DNA of 6,962 nt from Oscillospiraceae bacterium (GCA_900768735.1 CAAGDZ010000034.1:1-6962); one strand, 5' to 3'. Counted from the stretch's first letter, positions 1 to 5,955 are shown. The notes: a model not told the origin generated them from the sequence alone. Made by a program: numbers and translations.

Positions 1-29
1 ATTATAACACCTTTTTTAAAAAAAGTAAA
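1..29 (-). promoter_or_regulatory. Candidate sigma-A promoter reading out of the left edge
   Basis: On the minus strand a perfect -10 hexamer TATAAT (1-6) is preceded by the extended -10 dinucleotide TG (8-9). Seventeen bases upstream is TTTACT (24-29), matching four of six positions of TTGACA. The bases upstream are AT-rich (30-45), as in an UP element. The transcription start and the gene it serves lie outside the window, so the assignment rests on motif quality alone. It sits downstream of the SASP terminator hairpin, which fits the start of a new transcription unit. Confidence 0.5.
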
Positions 30-219
30 TATATTTTTTGCATATTTTGAAAGAATTAAACGCATTTCTTTCATACATTCTGACTATATTCACTCCAAAA
101 GCGGATAAAATCCACCCTGTGCAAAGTCAACCGACATGGCAGAACGGTCAAAAATAGATTTAGCCATACTGCAAAATTCATTTTTTAAACGTTATCGTAT
201 GCCCACCGCAGACAAACAG
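30..219. other. Intergenic stretch without a supported gene
   Basis: This AT-rich spacer separates the SASP terminator from the outward promoter. It contains only very short open frames on the minus strand, for example 90-167 (25 codons), with no Shine-Dalgarno sequence in front of them. I see no tRNA, no strong hairpin and no repeat array. It may include an upstream control region for the leftward promoter, but nothing specific can be identified. Confidence 0.5.
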
Positions 220-246
220 CCCGCCGCTCCGTAAAAGAGCGGCGGG
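220..246 (-). terminator. Terminator hairpin of the SASP gene
   Basis: A perfect 10-bp GC-rich inverted repeat (arms 220-229 and 237-246, 7-nt loop) lies 23 bases beyond the SASP stop codon. On the minus strand it is followed by CTGTTTGTC, a modestly T-rich tail rather than a clean T run. The stem is strong and well placed, but the weak tail leaves some doubt about termination efficiency. Confidence 0.7.
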
Positions 247-269
247 TCGCTTGTTTATTGATGGTGAAG

Positions 270-455
270 TTACTTGTTAGAGTTCTCGTAGGATTCGATC
301 ATTTTCTTAACCATCTGGCCGCCTACGCTGCCTACCTGCTTAGCGGTAAGGTCGCCGTTGTAGCCGTTGTCTTTAAGAGGTACTCCTACTTCGTTAGCAG
401 CCTGCATCTTAATGCCGTTTAAAGCTGCCTTGTTCTTTTTGCTGTTGCTAGCCAT
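270..455 (-). CDS. Alpha/beta-type small acid-soluble spore protein (SASP)
   Basis: This 61-residue protein belongs to the alpha/beta SASP family, which coats and protects DNA in the dormant spore core and is degraded by the GPR protease at germination. The family signature is plain: NEVGVP at 21-26, a clostridial-style NGYNGDLT segment (30-37), and GSVGGQMVKKMI (42-53), the conserved DNA-binding helix region. The length matches the family. The ATG at 453-455 is chosen because GGAGG (464-468) lies 8 bases upstream; a longer in-frame reading to 605 would run through the preceding gene's terminator and has no ribosome site. The N-terminus is short and lysine/asparagine-rich. The residue aligned with the scissile glutamate of the GPR site is glutamine (Q18 in KMQAAN), discussed under findings. 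The gene appears monocistronic, with its own promoter and terminator. The family call is firm; its paralogue class is unknown. Confidence 0.95.
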   Translation of the reverse strand: MASNSKKNKAALNGIKMQAANEVGVPLKDNGYNGDLTAKQVGSVGGQMVKKMIESYENSNK

Positions 456-509
456 TATAATTTCCTCCATTAAGTTTACGTTAAGCAATGTCTTTTGACC
501 TTGCAACAA

Positions 510-539
510 TATTATGTTCGCGGGGGAAAAAATTATAAC
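510..539 (-). promoter_or_regulatory. Candidate sporulation (sigma-G/sigma-F) promoter of the SASP gene
   Basis: On the minus strand CATAATA (510-516) resembles the sigma-G -10 element (CATACTA-like). GTTATA (534-539) keeps the ATA core of the -35 element, with a 17-base spacer. The predicted start would be near 503, giving a leader of roughly 48 bases before the SASP ATG. SASP genes are classical sigma-G targets, so motif and gene agree. The call is by eye and the two forespore sigma factors cannot be told apart here. Confidence 0.55.
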
Positions 540-573
540 TTGAAATTTTTGGGCGGATTTTTCAATTGATTTT

Positions 574-604
574 AAAAAATCTGCCGACCGCAACGCGGTC
601 GGCA
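574..604 (-). terminator. Intrinsic terminator after the 92-residue protein gene
   Basis: A perfect 10-bp stem (arms 582-591 and 595-604, loop of three) begins 10 bases beyond the stop codon. On the minus strand it is followed by GATTTTTT (T tract 574-579). GC-rich stem plus immediate T run is a textbook intrinsic terminator. It ends the upstream transcription unit and isolates the SASP gene. Confidence 0.9.
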
Positions 605-614
605 CTCTGTCACA

Positions 615-893
615 TCAGTTATTCTTCGCAAGCCATATACTCGCCACATCCAGCGCCTCGTACAGACTTCCTCTCTCGCTCGTCTTTGCAATGACCTCCG
701 TCGCGGGTACCGTCGGGTCGGTCGCCATAAGCTGTACCCTCGTTTTATCGGCAATATCCAGATCCTTGACCTTATGCGTCGATAAAATAGTCAGCATCGC
801 GACATACTTATCCGACATATTGCCGTAGTAGATAACATTGTCTTTTCTTACAAGCGGAAAACCGCGGTAAGTGAAAAATTCCTGCTCAGTCAT
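615..893 (-). CDS. Small conserved protein of unknown function, 92 aa
   Basis: I do not know a function for this protein. It is small, soluble, has no signal peptide or membrane segment, and contains no cysteine. The N-terminal part (about 7-35) reads as strand-rich, with FTYRGFPLVR, an IYYGNMSDKYV segment and then MLTILST. A charged stretch KVKDLDIADK (41-50) is followed by a hydrophobic strand VQLMATD (53-59). The C-terminal 20 residues (SLYEALDVASIWLAKN) look helical. From memory, similar short proteins occur widely in Clostridia as hypotheticals, but I cannot confirm a named family. The ATG at 891-893 is supported by GGAGG (899-903) five bases upstream. It lies 92 bases after the DUF4340 gene with no canonical terminator between, so it may be the last gene of the ABC operon. 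A strong terminator follows it. The gene itself is well supported; the role is unassigned. Confidence 0.85.
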   Translation of the reverse strand: MTEQEFFTYRGFPLVRKDNVIYYGNMSDKYVAMLTILSTHKVKDLDIADKTRVQLMATDPTVPATEVIAKTSERGSLYEALDVASIWLAKNN

Positions 894-903
894 AATAACC
901 TCC

Positions 904-962
904 GCCGCCGCACAACGGCAAATCGCGGCGGCATACCATGTGCGTAATTTAATGGTACGCCG
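904..962 (-). promoter_or_regulatory. Structured leader with two overlapping hairpins before the 92-aa gene
   Basis: In minus-strand order, the first hairpin pairs 952-962 with 929-939 (11 bp including one G-U, 12-nt loop). The second pairs 925-932 with 904-911 (8 GC-rich bp, 13-nt loop). They share bases 929-932, so they cannot both form completely. The 3' arm of the second hairpin ends directly against the GGAGG ribosome site (899-903). Neither is followed by a T run, so they are not canonical terminators. A regulatory role is inference. Confidence 0.4.
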
Positions 963-985
963 AAAAGCCGCTTATATATTTAATA

Positions 986-2467
986 TCAGAAATCGGATAT
1001 AATCTCTCCGCCGGTTAACAGCGCCTGCAGATTGTCTAAAAATCTCGTGCCGTAAATCTGATATGTCTTGTACCGCACATCGCCGTTTACAACAACTATG
1101 CAGGTTCTGTCGCTCTCGGAGCTGTAAAGCTCTACAACATCCTTTCCGTTTACACCGTCATTTTCATCGCGGTAATTGTAGGTAAAGCTGCAGATGAACT
1201 TGTTTTCGTCGGTCAAATCCTCTACATAAATCTTATCCGCATAGCATGACAGCATATACTGGTAGAAGGTGGTAAAGCTGCTTCTGTCTATCACCGTGTC
1301 GCCGAGCTTTATCTCCGAGCTGCTCGAGTCGCCTATGATAGAGAACTTATACTCGTTTTTGTCGGTATCAACAACCGTCACGTTATCTACATAGTAGATA
1401 TACGGGCTTAAAAACAGTCTGTACAGCAGGTTTTCCGGCTGTATATCTATCCACGGCAGGGAGTCGGTGTTAAACTCATATATCACGTCCTTGCCCGCAA
1501 TCATGCCGTAGTAGCCGGTTACGGTTTCTGTCACCGCGCCGGTCTCCTCGTCGGTCGATTTTTCGATAACCGGAGCGCCGATGTACAGCTTGGTTACCTC
1601 CTCGCCGTTTACCATGCTTGCCGTGCAGGTCGGACTGTCAAAGCCGCAGTCCTTCTTGGTCTGCTCGTCGGGATTTACCGCAACCGCCTTTGTCGCGGAA
1701 AGGCTGAAAAGACCGTAAACTATATCCTGACACTTCTCGTCATCAACGAGAATGTTGTTGTGGCTCGACATCTTGTAGGTAGCGTAGGTCGTGGCAAATT
1801 CTTTATCGCTGTCCTGCTCCACCTTATCGAGTACCAGGTCGTTTTCAAGGTCGCCGCGCTCGATACGGATACGGTCTATCGTGTCATTCTCCGAGTCGTA
1901 GGCGTCGGTAAGGCTCGAAAGCTGTACATAATCAAGCGCATCTCCCATCGCAAAGCTCAGCTGCGAATTTGTCACGAGATAAACGTCGTTGTTTTCGTCG
2001 GTCTTGAAGTACCACGCGTTTTCGCCCTCGTTCTTGATTCCTACCGAGCAGCTCACCGGCTCGAACTTGTCATCCTTGAAGGTCATCGAAAATGTCGCTG
2101 TCGGGTTGTCAAAGCCGTATTTGGCTAAATCCTGCGCGTCCTTTTCCGCAAGCAGCTTTGCTTCAAGGCTGCCCGCTCCGCTCATCGCAGACGAATAGGA
2201 CGAGCTGTTAGCGTATTCCTCGGGTATGCTGTCGATACCCCACTTTTCGCTTCCCAGACGGTTTATCGTAAACTCGCCGTTTTCGTTTTTGATTGTGAGC
2301 GTGGATATATCGTCCGCCTTGTACGACAGAAGCGTCAGCTCCTCGTCCGAGGAGGACGAAGCCTGCGTCTCGTCGGCGGGCTGAGTAAGCACCAGTACAA
2401 GCACCGCCGCACCGAGTACGGCAATGCCCGCGGCTGAGCCTATCAGAATTTTTGTATTCTTTTTCAT
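986..2467 (-). CDS. DUF4340 domain protein, membrane-anchored, of Gld-type ABC complex
   Basis: This 493-residue protein has a short basic N-terminus (KKNTK), one hydrophobic segment at about 7-28, a Ser/Asp/Glu linker (36-44), and a large acidic extracytoplasmic region. There is no lipobox cysteine, so it is probably a signal-anchor protein. It matches the DUF4340 pattern found next to GldG-like proteins in Bacteroidetes and Firmicutes. The body contains an internal duplication: YGFDNPTATFSM (117-128) and CGFDSPTCTASM (274-285), each followed by a strand-rich part (YFKTDENNDVYLV at 153-165; YYGMIAGKDVIYEF at 319-332). The function is unknown; it is presumed to be an accessory subunit of the transporter encoded just upstream. 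The start is supported by AGAGAGG (2479-2485) about 11 bases before the ATG. It follows the gldG-like gene by 37 bases. It carries seven cysteines, unusual for an exported Firmicutes protein. Confidence 0.85.
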   Translation of the reverse strand: MKKNTKILIGSAAGIAVLGAAVLVLVLTQPADETQASSSSDEELTLLSYKADDISTLTIKNENGEFTINRLGSEKWGIDSIPEEYANSSSYSSAMSGAGSLEAKLLAEKDAQDLAKYGFDNPTATFSMTFKDDKFEPVSCSVGIKNEGENAWYFKTDENNDVYLVTNSQLSFAMGDALDYVQLSSLTDAYDSENDTIDRIRIERGDLENDLVLDKVEQDSDKEFATTYATYKMSSHNNILVDDEKCQDIVYGLFSLSATKAVAVNPDEQTKKDCGFDSPTCTASMVNGEEVTKLYIGAPVIEKSTDEETGAVTETVTGYYGMIAGKDVIYEFNTDSLPWIDIQPENLLYRLFLSPYIYYVDNVTVVDTDKNEYKFSIIGDSSSSEIKLGDTVIDRSSFTTFYQYMLSCYADKIYVEDLTDENKFICSFTYNYRDENDGVNGKDVVELYSSESDRTCIVVVNGDVRYKTYQIYGTRFLDNLQALLTGGEIISDF

Positions 2468-2504
2468 CGGGAAAAATCCTCTCTAAAGCAGCTGTGTGCC
2501 GGAA

Positions 2505-4016
2505 TTACTTGTGTATTCTCCTTATCCATACCACAATTCCTGTTATAATCAGCAGTATTGGGAGTACAACTACAAACGCAATAACAAGGGCGTTTTTCTG
2601 CGCCTCGGTTATCTCAAAGGTCGAGGACGAGTAGGATTTGGGGGTAAGTGTGATACCCGCCTCCTTGTTGCAGCTTACGTTGAAGATATTCATGATAAAC
2701 TGTGCGTTGTTAGCCTGCGCCGCAGAAAGGAAGGTGTTGCTCAGCAGCTCCATGCCGCCGACAGCCACGATACGGCTTGTATAAGGCTCAGTGCCCTCAA
2801 ATCTCATCTTGTAGGACTGTACTACAGTGCCGTAGGACTTCTTCTCGGCGTTTGCGTCAGGCTCCCAGTTGTCGCCCGCGTTCTGCGGCTTGATTACCGC
2901 ACCGTCATAGGTAGCGAGCAGTACCTGCGTGGTCATGTTGCCGTAGCCCTCCCACTTAGTGGTGACTGCGCTCATGTTCTCGCCGAATACCGCAGAATCA
3001 TTTGCAAACTCGGAAAAATCGGTCTCGGGTACCTGGAACATCTGGTAGGTGCGCTGTGACTCATACGCATAGTTTGCATCGGTCTGATAAAGAGTACCCT
3101 TTTCGATTTTCAGTCCCCAGTCGTCGAGCAGACCGTCAAGGTTCGGGCTGTCGCCGAGCTTGGGATTTGAAACGTATATCAGGTTCTTGCCAAACTTACC
3201 GTCGTTATCAAGCCATGTGGAGAGCTTGTTTATATCCGCTACCGCATAATCCTTATCGGGACCGAACATGAATACGAAGTCATACTCGTCGCTTATCCTG
3301 TCGGCGAGTGTTATGTTTACGCTCTCGACAACATAGCTGTTTGTTTCAAGCAGCGTCTGCAATGTCTGGTTCTCGGTCTCGCCATAGCCGGTCAGCACCG
3401 CTACCTTTATGGGGTCGGTGTCGGTTACGTTCATAATAGCCGATACTACCGCCTGCTCGCAGTTTGCGTCTACAGAGTCAATCTGATAGTAGCCGTACTG
3501 CAAATATGCCTCGTTGTAGTTTACCGACAGATAATCGTACTGGTCAAGCACCTTTACGCGACCCGTGCCCTCGCTCTCGATTACGATATTTCCCTGAGAA
3601 ATGGTTTCGCTGTAGTTAGCCTGAAAGCCGGGGTTTGAAATTATGTCGATATAATCAAGGGTGATATTTCCGTTGCAGTTTGCTATCTTCTTAAGCACCT
3701 CGTTTGTCTGGTGGAAATATGTGCCGAGGTTTGTAAACGTGCTTTCGTCGTTTGTCACGGTAATCTTTACCTTATCGGTGATTGTCGCGAGATAATCCGC
3801 CGAGCTCTGCTCTATCGTGTAAAGTCCCGCGTCCGTGAGGTCGGCAGAGGCGGAAAATCTGTCGCCGAGCATTGTGATGATTATGTTTACAAGTACGACC
3901 ACCACGATGAATATTATCGTAAACAGCACCGACAGACCGCCGTATTTGAGCTTTTTATTCTTAAACGGGTTCAGCGTCTTTTTTGCCTTAACCGTGTTTT
4001 CGCTGTTATTTTTCAT
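2505..4016 (-). CDS. GldG-like ABC transporter auxiliary protein
   Basis: This 503-residue protein has membrane segments at both ends: about 28-50 (after a lysine-rich N-terminus) and about 476-497 (before WIRRIHK). The positive-inside rule places both termini in the cytoplasm and the roughly 420 residues between them outside. The start of that domain, DLTDAGLYTIEQSS (59-72) then KVKITV, is the usual GldG-family opening. A later part, IKVAVLTGYGE (203-213) followed by a DYDFVFMFGP-like strand (245-253) and LSTWLDNDGK, resembles the alpha/beta domain of the ABC-type uncharacterised auxiliary family (PF09822). In Flavobacterium, GldG works with GldA and GldF in gliding motility; in Firmicutes the role is unknown. 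The ATG has AAAGG (4026-4030) about 9 bases upstream. The gene lies 76 bases after the permease and 37 before the DUF4340 gene. Three cysteines (C114, C186, C449) lie in the exported part. Confidence 0.9.
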   Translation of the reverse strand: MKNNSENTVKAKKTLNPFKNKKLKYGGLSVLFTIIFIVVVVLVNIIITMLGDRFSASADLTDAGLYTIEQSSADYLATITDKVKITVTNDESTFTNLGTYFHQTNEVLKKIANCNGNITLDYIDIISNPGFQANYSETISQGNIVIESEGTGRVKVLDQYDYLSVNYNEAYLQYGYYQIDSVDANCEQAVVSAIMNVTDTDPIKVAVLTGYGETENQTLQTLLETNSYVVESVNITLADRISDEYDFVFMFGPDKDYAVADINKLSTWLDNDGKFGKNLIYVSNPKLGDSPNLDGLLDDWGLKIEKGTLYQTDANYAYESQRTYQMFQVPETDFSEFANDSAVFGENMSAVTTKWEGYGNMTTQVLLATYDGAVIKPQNAGDNWEPDANAEKKSYGTVVQSYKMRFEGTEPYTSRIVAVGGMELLSNTFLSAAQANNAQFIMNIFNVSCNKEAGITLTPKSYSSSTFEITEAQKNALVIAFVVVLPILLIITGIVVWIRRIHK

Positions 4017-4051
4017 TCTCTTTTACCTTTCAATCAAAATCATGGTCTTAT

Positions 4052-4084
4052 CTAAAAGCCTTTGTCGTTTTATAAGGTTTTTAG
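4052..4084 (-). other. Imperfect hairpin between permease and gldG-like genes
   Basis: Arms 4074-4084 and 4052-4062 pair over 11 positions with one A-C mismatch and an 11-nt loop. It lies in the only sizeable gap within the ABC cluster (76 nt). No T run follows on the minus strand, so it is unlikely to be an intrinsic terminator. It could affect transcript processing or stability between the permease and the downstream subunits. Confidence 0.35.
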
Positions 4085-4092
4085 AGGTGAGC

Positions 4093-4797
4093 TCATGCCC
4101 AGCGCTTTTTCTCAAGCGCTCTGACTGTAAGAAACAGGAATATGAATATCACGCTGAGGAAGAATATCACGCTTGACAGGCTGAATATTCCGCTTGTGAT
4201 TTCTGCATAGCGCGAGTAGACAGATATGCTTTCGAGCGCCGTTCTGAAAATGCCGGACGGTATCTGACTTACAAGCGTATCAAGCAAAAGCACCATGAGA
4301 TTTATAAAAAAGCTTCCTATTGCCGCTATCATCTGATTTTCGGTAAGCGACGACACGAAAAGTCCGCCCGCCACGAAAATACCGCCGAGCAGTAAAAGTC
4401 CCACCGTATTGCCTAAGATAGGCAGCCACGACACATCTGCAAAGGTGGACATCACAAAGCCGTACAGCGGCATAACAGCTACACCGATAGCGAATATAGC
4501 ATACGCCGCAAGAAACTTGCCCATAACTATGCCGAGCAGGCTGACAGGCGCCGTCAGCGTCAGCTGGTCGGTCTTCTGCTTTTTATCCTCCGCAAGCAGT
4601 CTCATCGTCAGCAGAGGAACAAATACCATAAGTACAAGGAACATCATGAGGAATACGCTCGACATATCCGTTGAGCCCATATCCAGCGTAAACACCCAGA
4701 AAAACACGCCCGAAAAGGCGTAGAATATCGCAAGGAAGACATATCCGAGCGGAGAAGTAAAATACGCTTTAAATTCTCTTTTTAATATTGCAAGCAT
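4093..4797 (-). CDS. GldF-like ABC-2 type permease
   Basis: This 234-residue integral membrane protein has six predicted helices at about 17-37, 47-65, 88-114, 127-150, 157-177 and 206-225. It fits the ABC-2 permease family closest to GldF. Hallmarks are the N-terminal amphipathic lead-in REFKAYFTSPLGYVF (7-21), the cytoplasmic segment LLTMRLLAEDKKQKTDQLTL (62-81) with TAPVS and GKFLAAY after it, and the C-terminal pattern ending in RALEKKRW (226-233). It would form the membrane channel, probably as a dimer, powered by the ATPase encoded 20 bases upstream. The length is normal for the family. The start ATG is supported by an AAAGGCGG ribosome site (4806-4813). Direction of transport is presumed outward, as in other ABC-2 systems; the substrate cannot be read from sequence. 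Confidence 0.92.
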   Translation of the reverse strand: MLAILKREFKAYFTSPLGYVFLAIFYAFSGVFFWVFTLDMGSTDMSSVFLMMFLVLMVFVPLLTMRLLAEDKKQKTDQLTLTAPVSLLGIVMGKFLAAYAIFAIGVAVMPLYGFVMSTFADVSWLPILGNTVGLLLLGGIFVAGGLFVSSLTENQMIAAIGSFFINLMVLLLDTLVSQIPSGIFRTALESISVYSRYAEITSGIFSLSSVIFFLSVIFIFLFLTVRALEKKRWA

Positions 4798-4817
4798 TAA
4801 GTTATCCGCCTTTCCGT

Positions 4818-5810
4818 TTACTTTGAGGACTTCTTGTTTGTATTATTATCCTTGTCCTCGTCAACATGACCGTATATATCGCCGGTCGTGATTTTAAGGA
4901 AGATTTCTTCAAGTGTAAGCTCGCTCGATTTCATCATAAGCAAGGGATAATTTCTTGAAGCAAGCCGCTTTGAAACCTCGCGTCTTATATCGCAGCCGTC
5001 CTTTGCCGTGAGGAAGAACTCGCTGACACCCGGCTCTACATTCTCCTTGTTTATGCGTACATCGCGCATATCAGGGATAGTGGACAGCAGCTTTTTGATT
5101 TCGTTTGCGCTGCCCTCGGCGCGCACCGTCAGCTTGTGGTCGCCCGAGAGGTTGTGCACCAGCTTGTCTGCGTTGTCGTTTGCGACTATCTTTCCGCGGT
5201 TTATTATTACTATCTTGTCGCATACCGCCTGCACCTCGGGGAGTATGTGACTGGAGAGGATAACCGTGTGATTTTTTCCGAGCCTTTTTATAAGGCTTCT
5301 TATTTCGATTATCTGCTTGGGGTCGAGGCCTACCGTCGGCTCGTCAAGGATAAGCACCGGCGGGTTTCCGACCAGCGCCTGAGCAAGTCCTACACGCTGC
5401 TTATAACCCTTTGAGAGGTTCTTGATAACGCGGTTTTTCACCTCGGTTATCTTTACAAGCTCGCATATCTCGCCGAGATGCGAGGTTATCGGCAGCTTGC
5501 ACTTTTTCAGTCTGTACACAAACTTCAGATATTCCATTACCGTCATATCGAGATAAAGCGGCGGCTGCTCGGGCAGATAGCCGATGAGTGCCTTTGCCTT
5601 TACCGGGTCCTCGAGAATATCTATGCCGTTTATCAGCGCCTGTCCCTCGGTGGAGGAAAGATAACCCGTAAGTATATTCATGGTTGTGGATTTTCCCGCA
5701 CCGTTGGGTCCGAGAAAGCCGAGTATCTCGCTTTCCTCGGCGGTAAAGGATATGTTATCCACCGCGAGCTTAGCGCCGTAACGCTTAGTCAGATTTTTAA
5801 CCTCAATCAT
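4818..5810 (-). CDS. GldA-like ABC transporter ATPase
   Basis: This 330-residue nucleotide-binding subunit has Walker A GPNGAGKST (34-42), a Q-loop in GYLPEQPPLY (77-86), signature LSKGY (132-136) in place of LSGGQ, Walker B LILDEP with the catalytic glutamate at 157, D-loop GLDP (161-164) and the switch histidine H188 in SSHIL. The GYLPEQPPLY segment is typical of the GldA/CcmA-like branch. A C-terminal accessory domain (about 225-310) ends with LTLEEIFLKIT, and a charged, probably disordered tail (about 315-330) follows. An ATG four codons upstream (5820-5822) is in frame, but there the ribosome site AAAGGA (5823-5828) would abut the codon. With the ATG at 5808-5810 the spacing is 12 bases and the protein begins MIEVKNLTKRYG, the family norm, so I chose the inner start. 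It is the first gene of the four-gene cluster and would energise the GldF-like permease. Confidence 0.93.
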   Translation of the reverse strand: MIEVKNLTKRYGAKLAVDNISFTAEESEILGFLGPNGAGKSTTMNILTGYLSSTEGQALINGIDILEDPVKAKALIGYLPEQPPLYLDMTVMEYLKFVYRLKKCKLPITSHLGEICELVKITEVKNRVIKNLSKGYKQRVGLAQALVGNPPVLILDEPTVGLDPKQIIEIRSLIKRLGKNHTVILSSHILPEVQAVCDKIVIINRGKIVANDNADKLVHNLSGDHKLTVRAEGSANEIKKLLSTIPDMRDVRINKENVEPGVSEFFLTAKDGCDIRREVSKRLASRNYPLLMMKSSELTLEEIFLKITTGDIYGHVDEDKDNNTNKKSSK

Positions 5811-5822
5811 TAAAGTGACCAT

Positions 5823-5829
5823 TCCTTTC
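5823..5829 (-). promoter_or_regulatory. Ribosome binding site deciding the ATPase start
   Basis: GAAAGGA on the minus strand is directly adjacent to the outer ATG (5820-5822) and 12 bases from the inner ATG (5808-5810). The spacing excludes efficient use of the outer codon and favours the inner one, though 12 bases is a little long. Confidence 0.6.
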
Positions 5830-5854
5830 GTATAGACCGAATAAAGCTTCGGAC

Positions 5855-5870
5855 AGCCCCGCCCGCGGGC
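5855..5870 (-). other. GC-rich palindromic block in the ABC operon leader
   Basis: The otherwise AT-rich spacer contains a GC island with the perfect 10-bp palindrome GCCCGCGGGC (5861-5870). A small 5-bp hairpin lies just downstream on the minus strand (arms 5848-5852 and 5837-5841). Both would be in the 5' leader if the candidate promoter at 5891-5920 is used. Neither is a terminator, since no T run follows. Possible operator or leader structure; the function is not visible. Confidence 0.25.
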
Positions 5871-5890
5871 AGAGCATACAACTATTAGAT

Positions 5891-5920
5891 TTTATACCAA
5901 TAAAGTGAAACCTGTGTGAC
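5891..5920 (-). promoter_or_regulatory. Weak candidate sigma-A promoter for the ABC operon
   Basis: On the minus strand TATAAA (5891-5896) and GTCACA (5915-5920, four of six matches to TTGACA) are separated by 18 bases. The start would fall near 5884, about 75 bases before the ATPase ATG. The spacing is plausible and the 152-nt spacer after ribF suggests a separate promoter, but both hexamers are imperfect. Read-through from ribF is an alternative. Confidence 0.3.
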
Positions 5921-5926
5921 AGCAAA

Positions 5927-5955
5927 GTGTATTATTGTATTATTGTATTATTGTA
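5927..5955. repeat. 8-bp tandem repeat (TTGTATTA)
   Basis: Two perfect units (5935-5942, 5943-5950) are flanked by one unit with a single mismatch (5927-5934) and a partial unit (5951-5955), about 3.6 copies. It lies between the ribF stop and the candidate promoter of the ABC cluster. On the minus strand each junction creates TACAAT, close to a -10 hexamer. Confidence 0.8.

Noticed and set aside
90..167. Short minus-strand open frame of 25 codons (MAKSIFDRSAM... to TGA)
   Set aside because: No Shine-Dalgarno, and length expected by chance. It could be a remnant or part of a dispersed repeat, but nothing in the window supports that; a BLASTN search of the genome would decide.
456..605. In-frame N-terminal extension of the SASP gene to 605
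   Set aside because: It would start inside the terminator stem of the preceding gene, lacks a ribosome site and makes a SASP far longer than the family. The inner ATG at 453-455 has a perfect GGAGG.
971..999. TATATAAG as a -10 element for the 92-aa gene
   Set aside because: No acceptable -35 hexamer lies 16-18 bases upstream, and the region overlaps the end of the DUF4340 gene; AT-rich chance match is likely.
1760..2198. Plus-strand open frames opposite the DUF4340 gene
   Set aside because: They lie entirely antisense to a well supported gene, have no recognisable product, and reflect codon bias on the opposite strand.
2496..3271. Plus-strand open frames opposite the gldG-like gene, including one of 187 codons
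   Set aside because: Antisense to a clear coding region, with arginine/leucine-rich, non-protein-like composition and no family resemblance.
5136..5813. Plus-strand open frames opposite the ATPase gene
   Set aside because: The minus strand carries all ABC ATPase motifs; the antisense frames have no recognisable domains.
5906..5925. Possible ribF terminator (CTGT/ACAG inverted repeat followed by GTTTCACTTT)
   Set aside because: Only a 4-bp stem with a 3-nt loop and no continuous T run; too weak to call.
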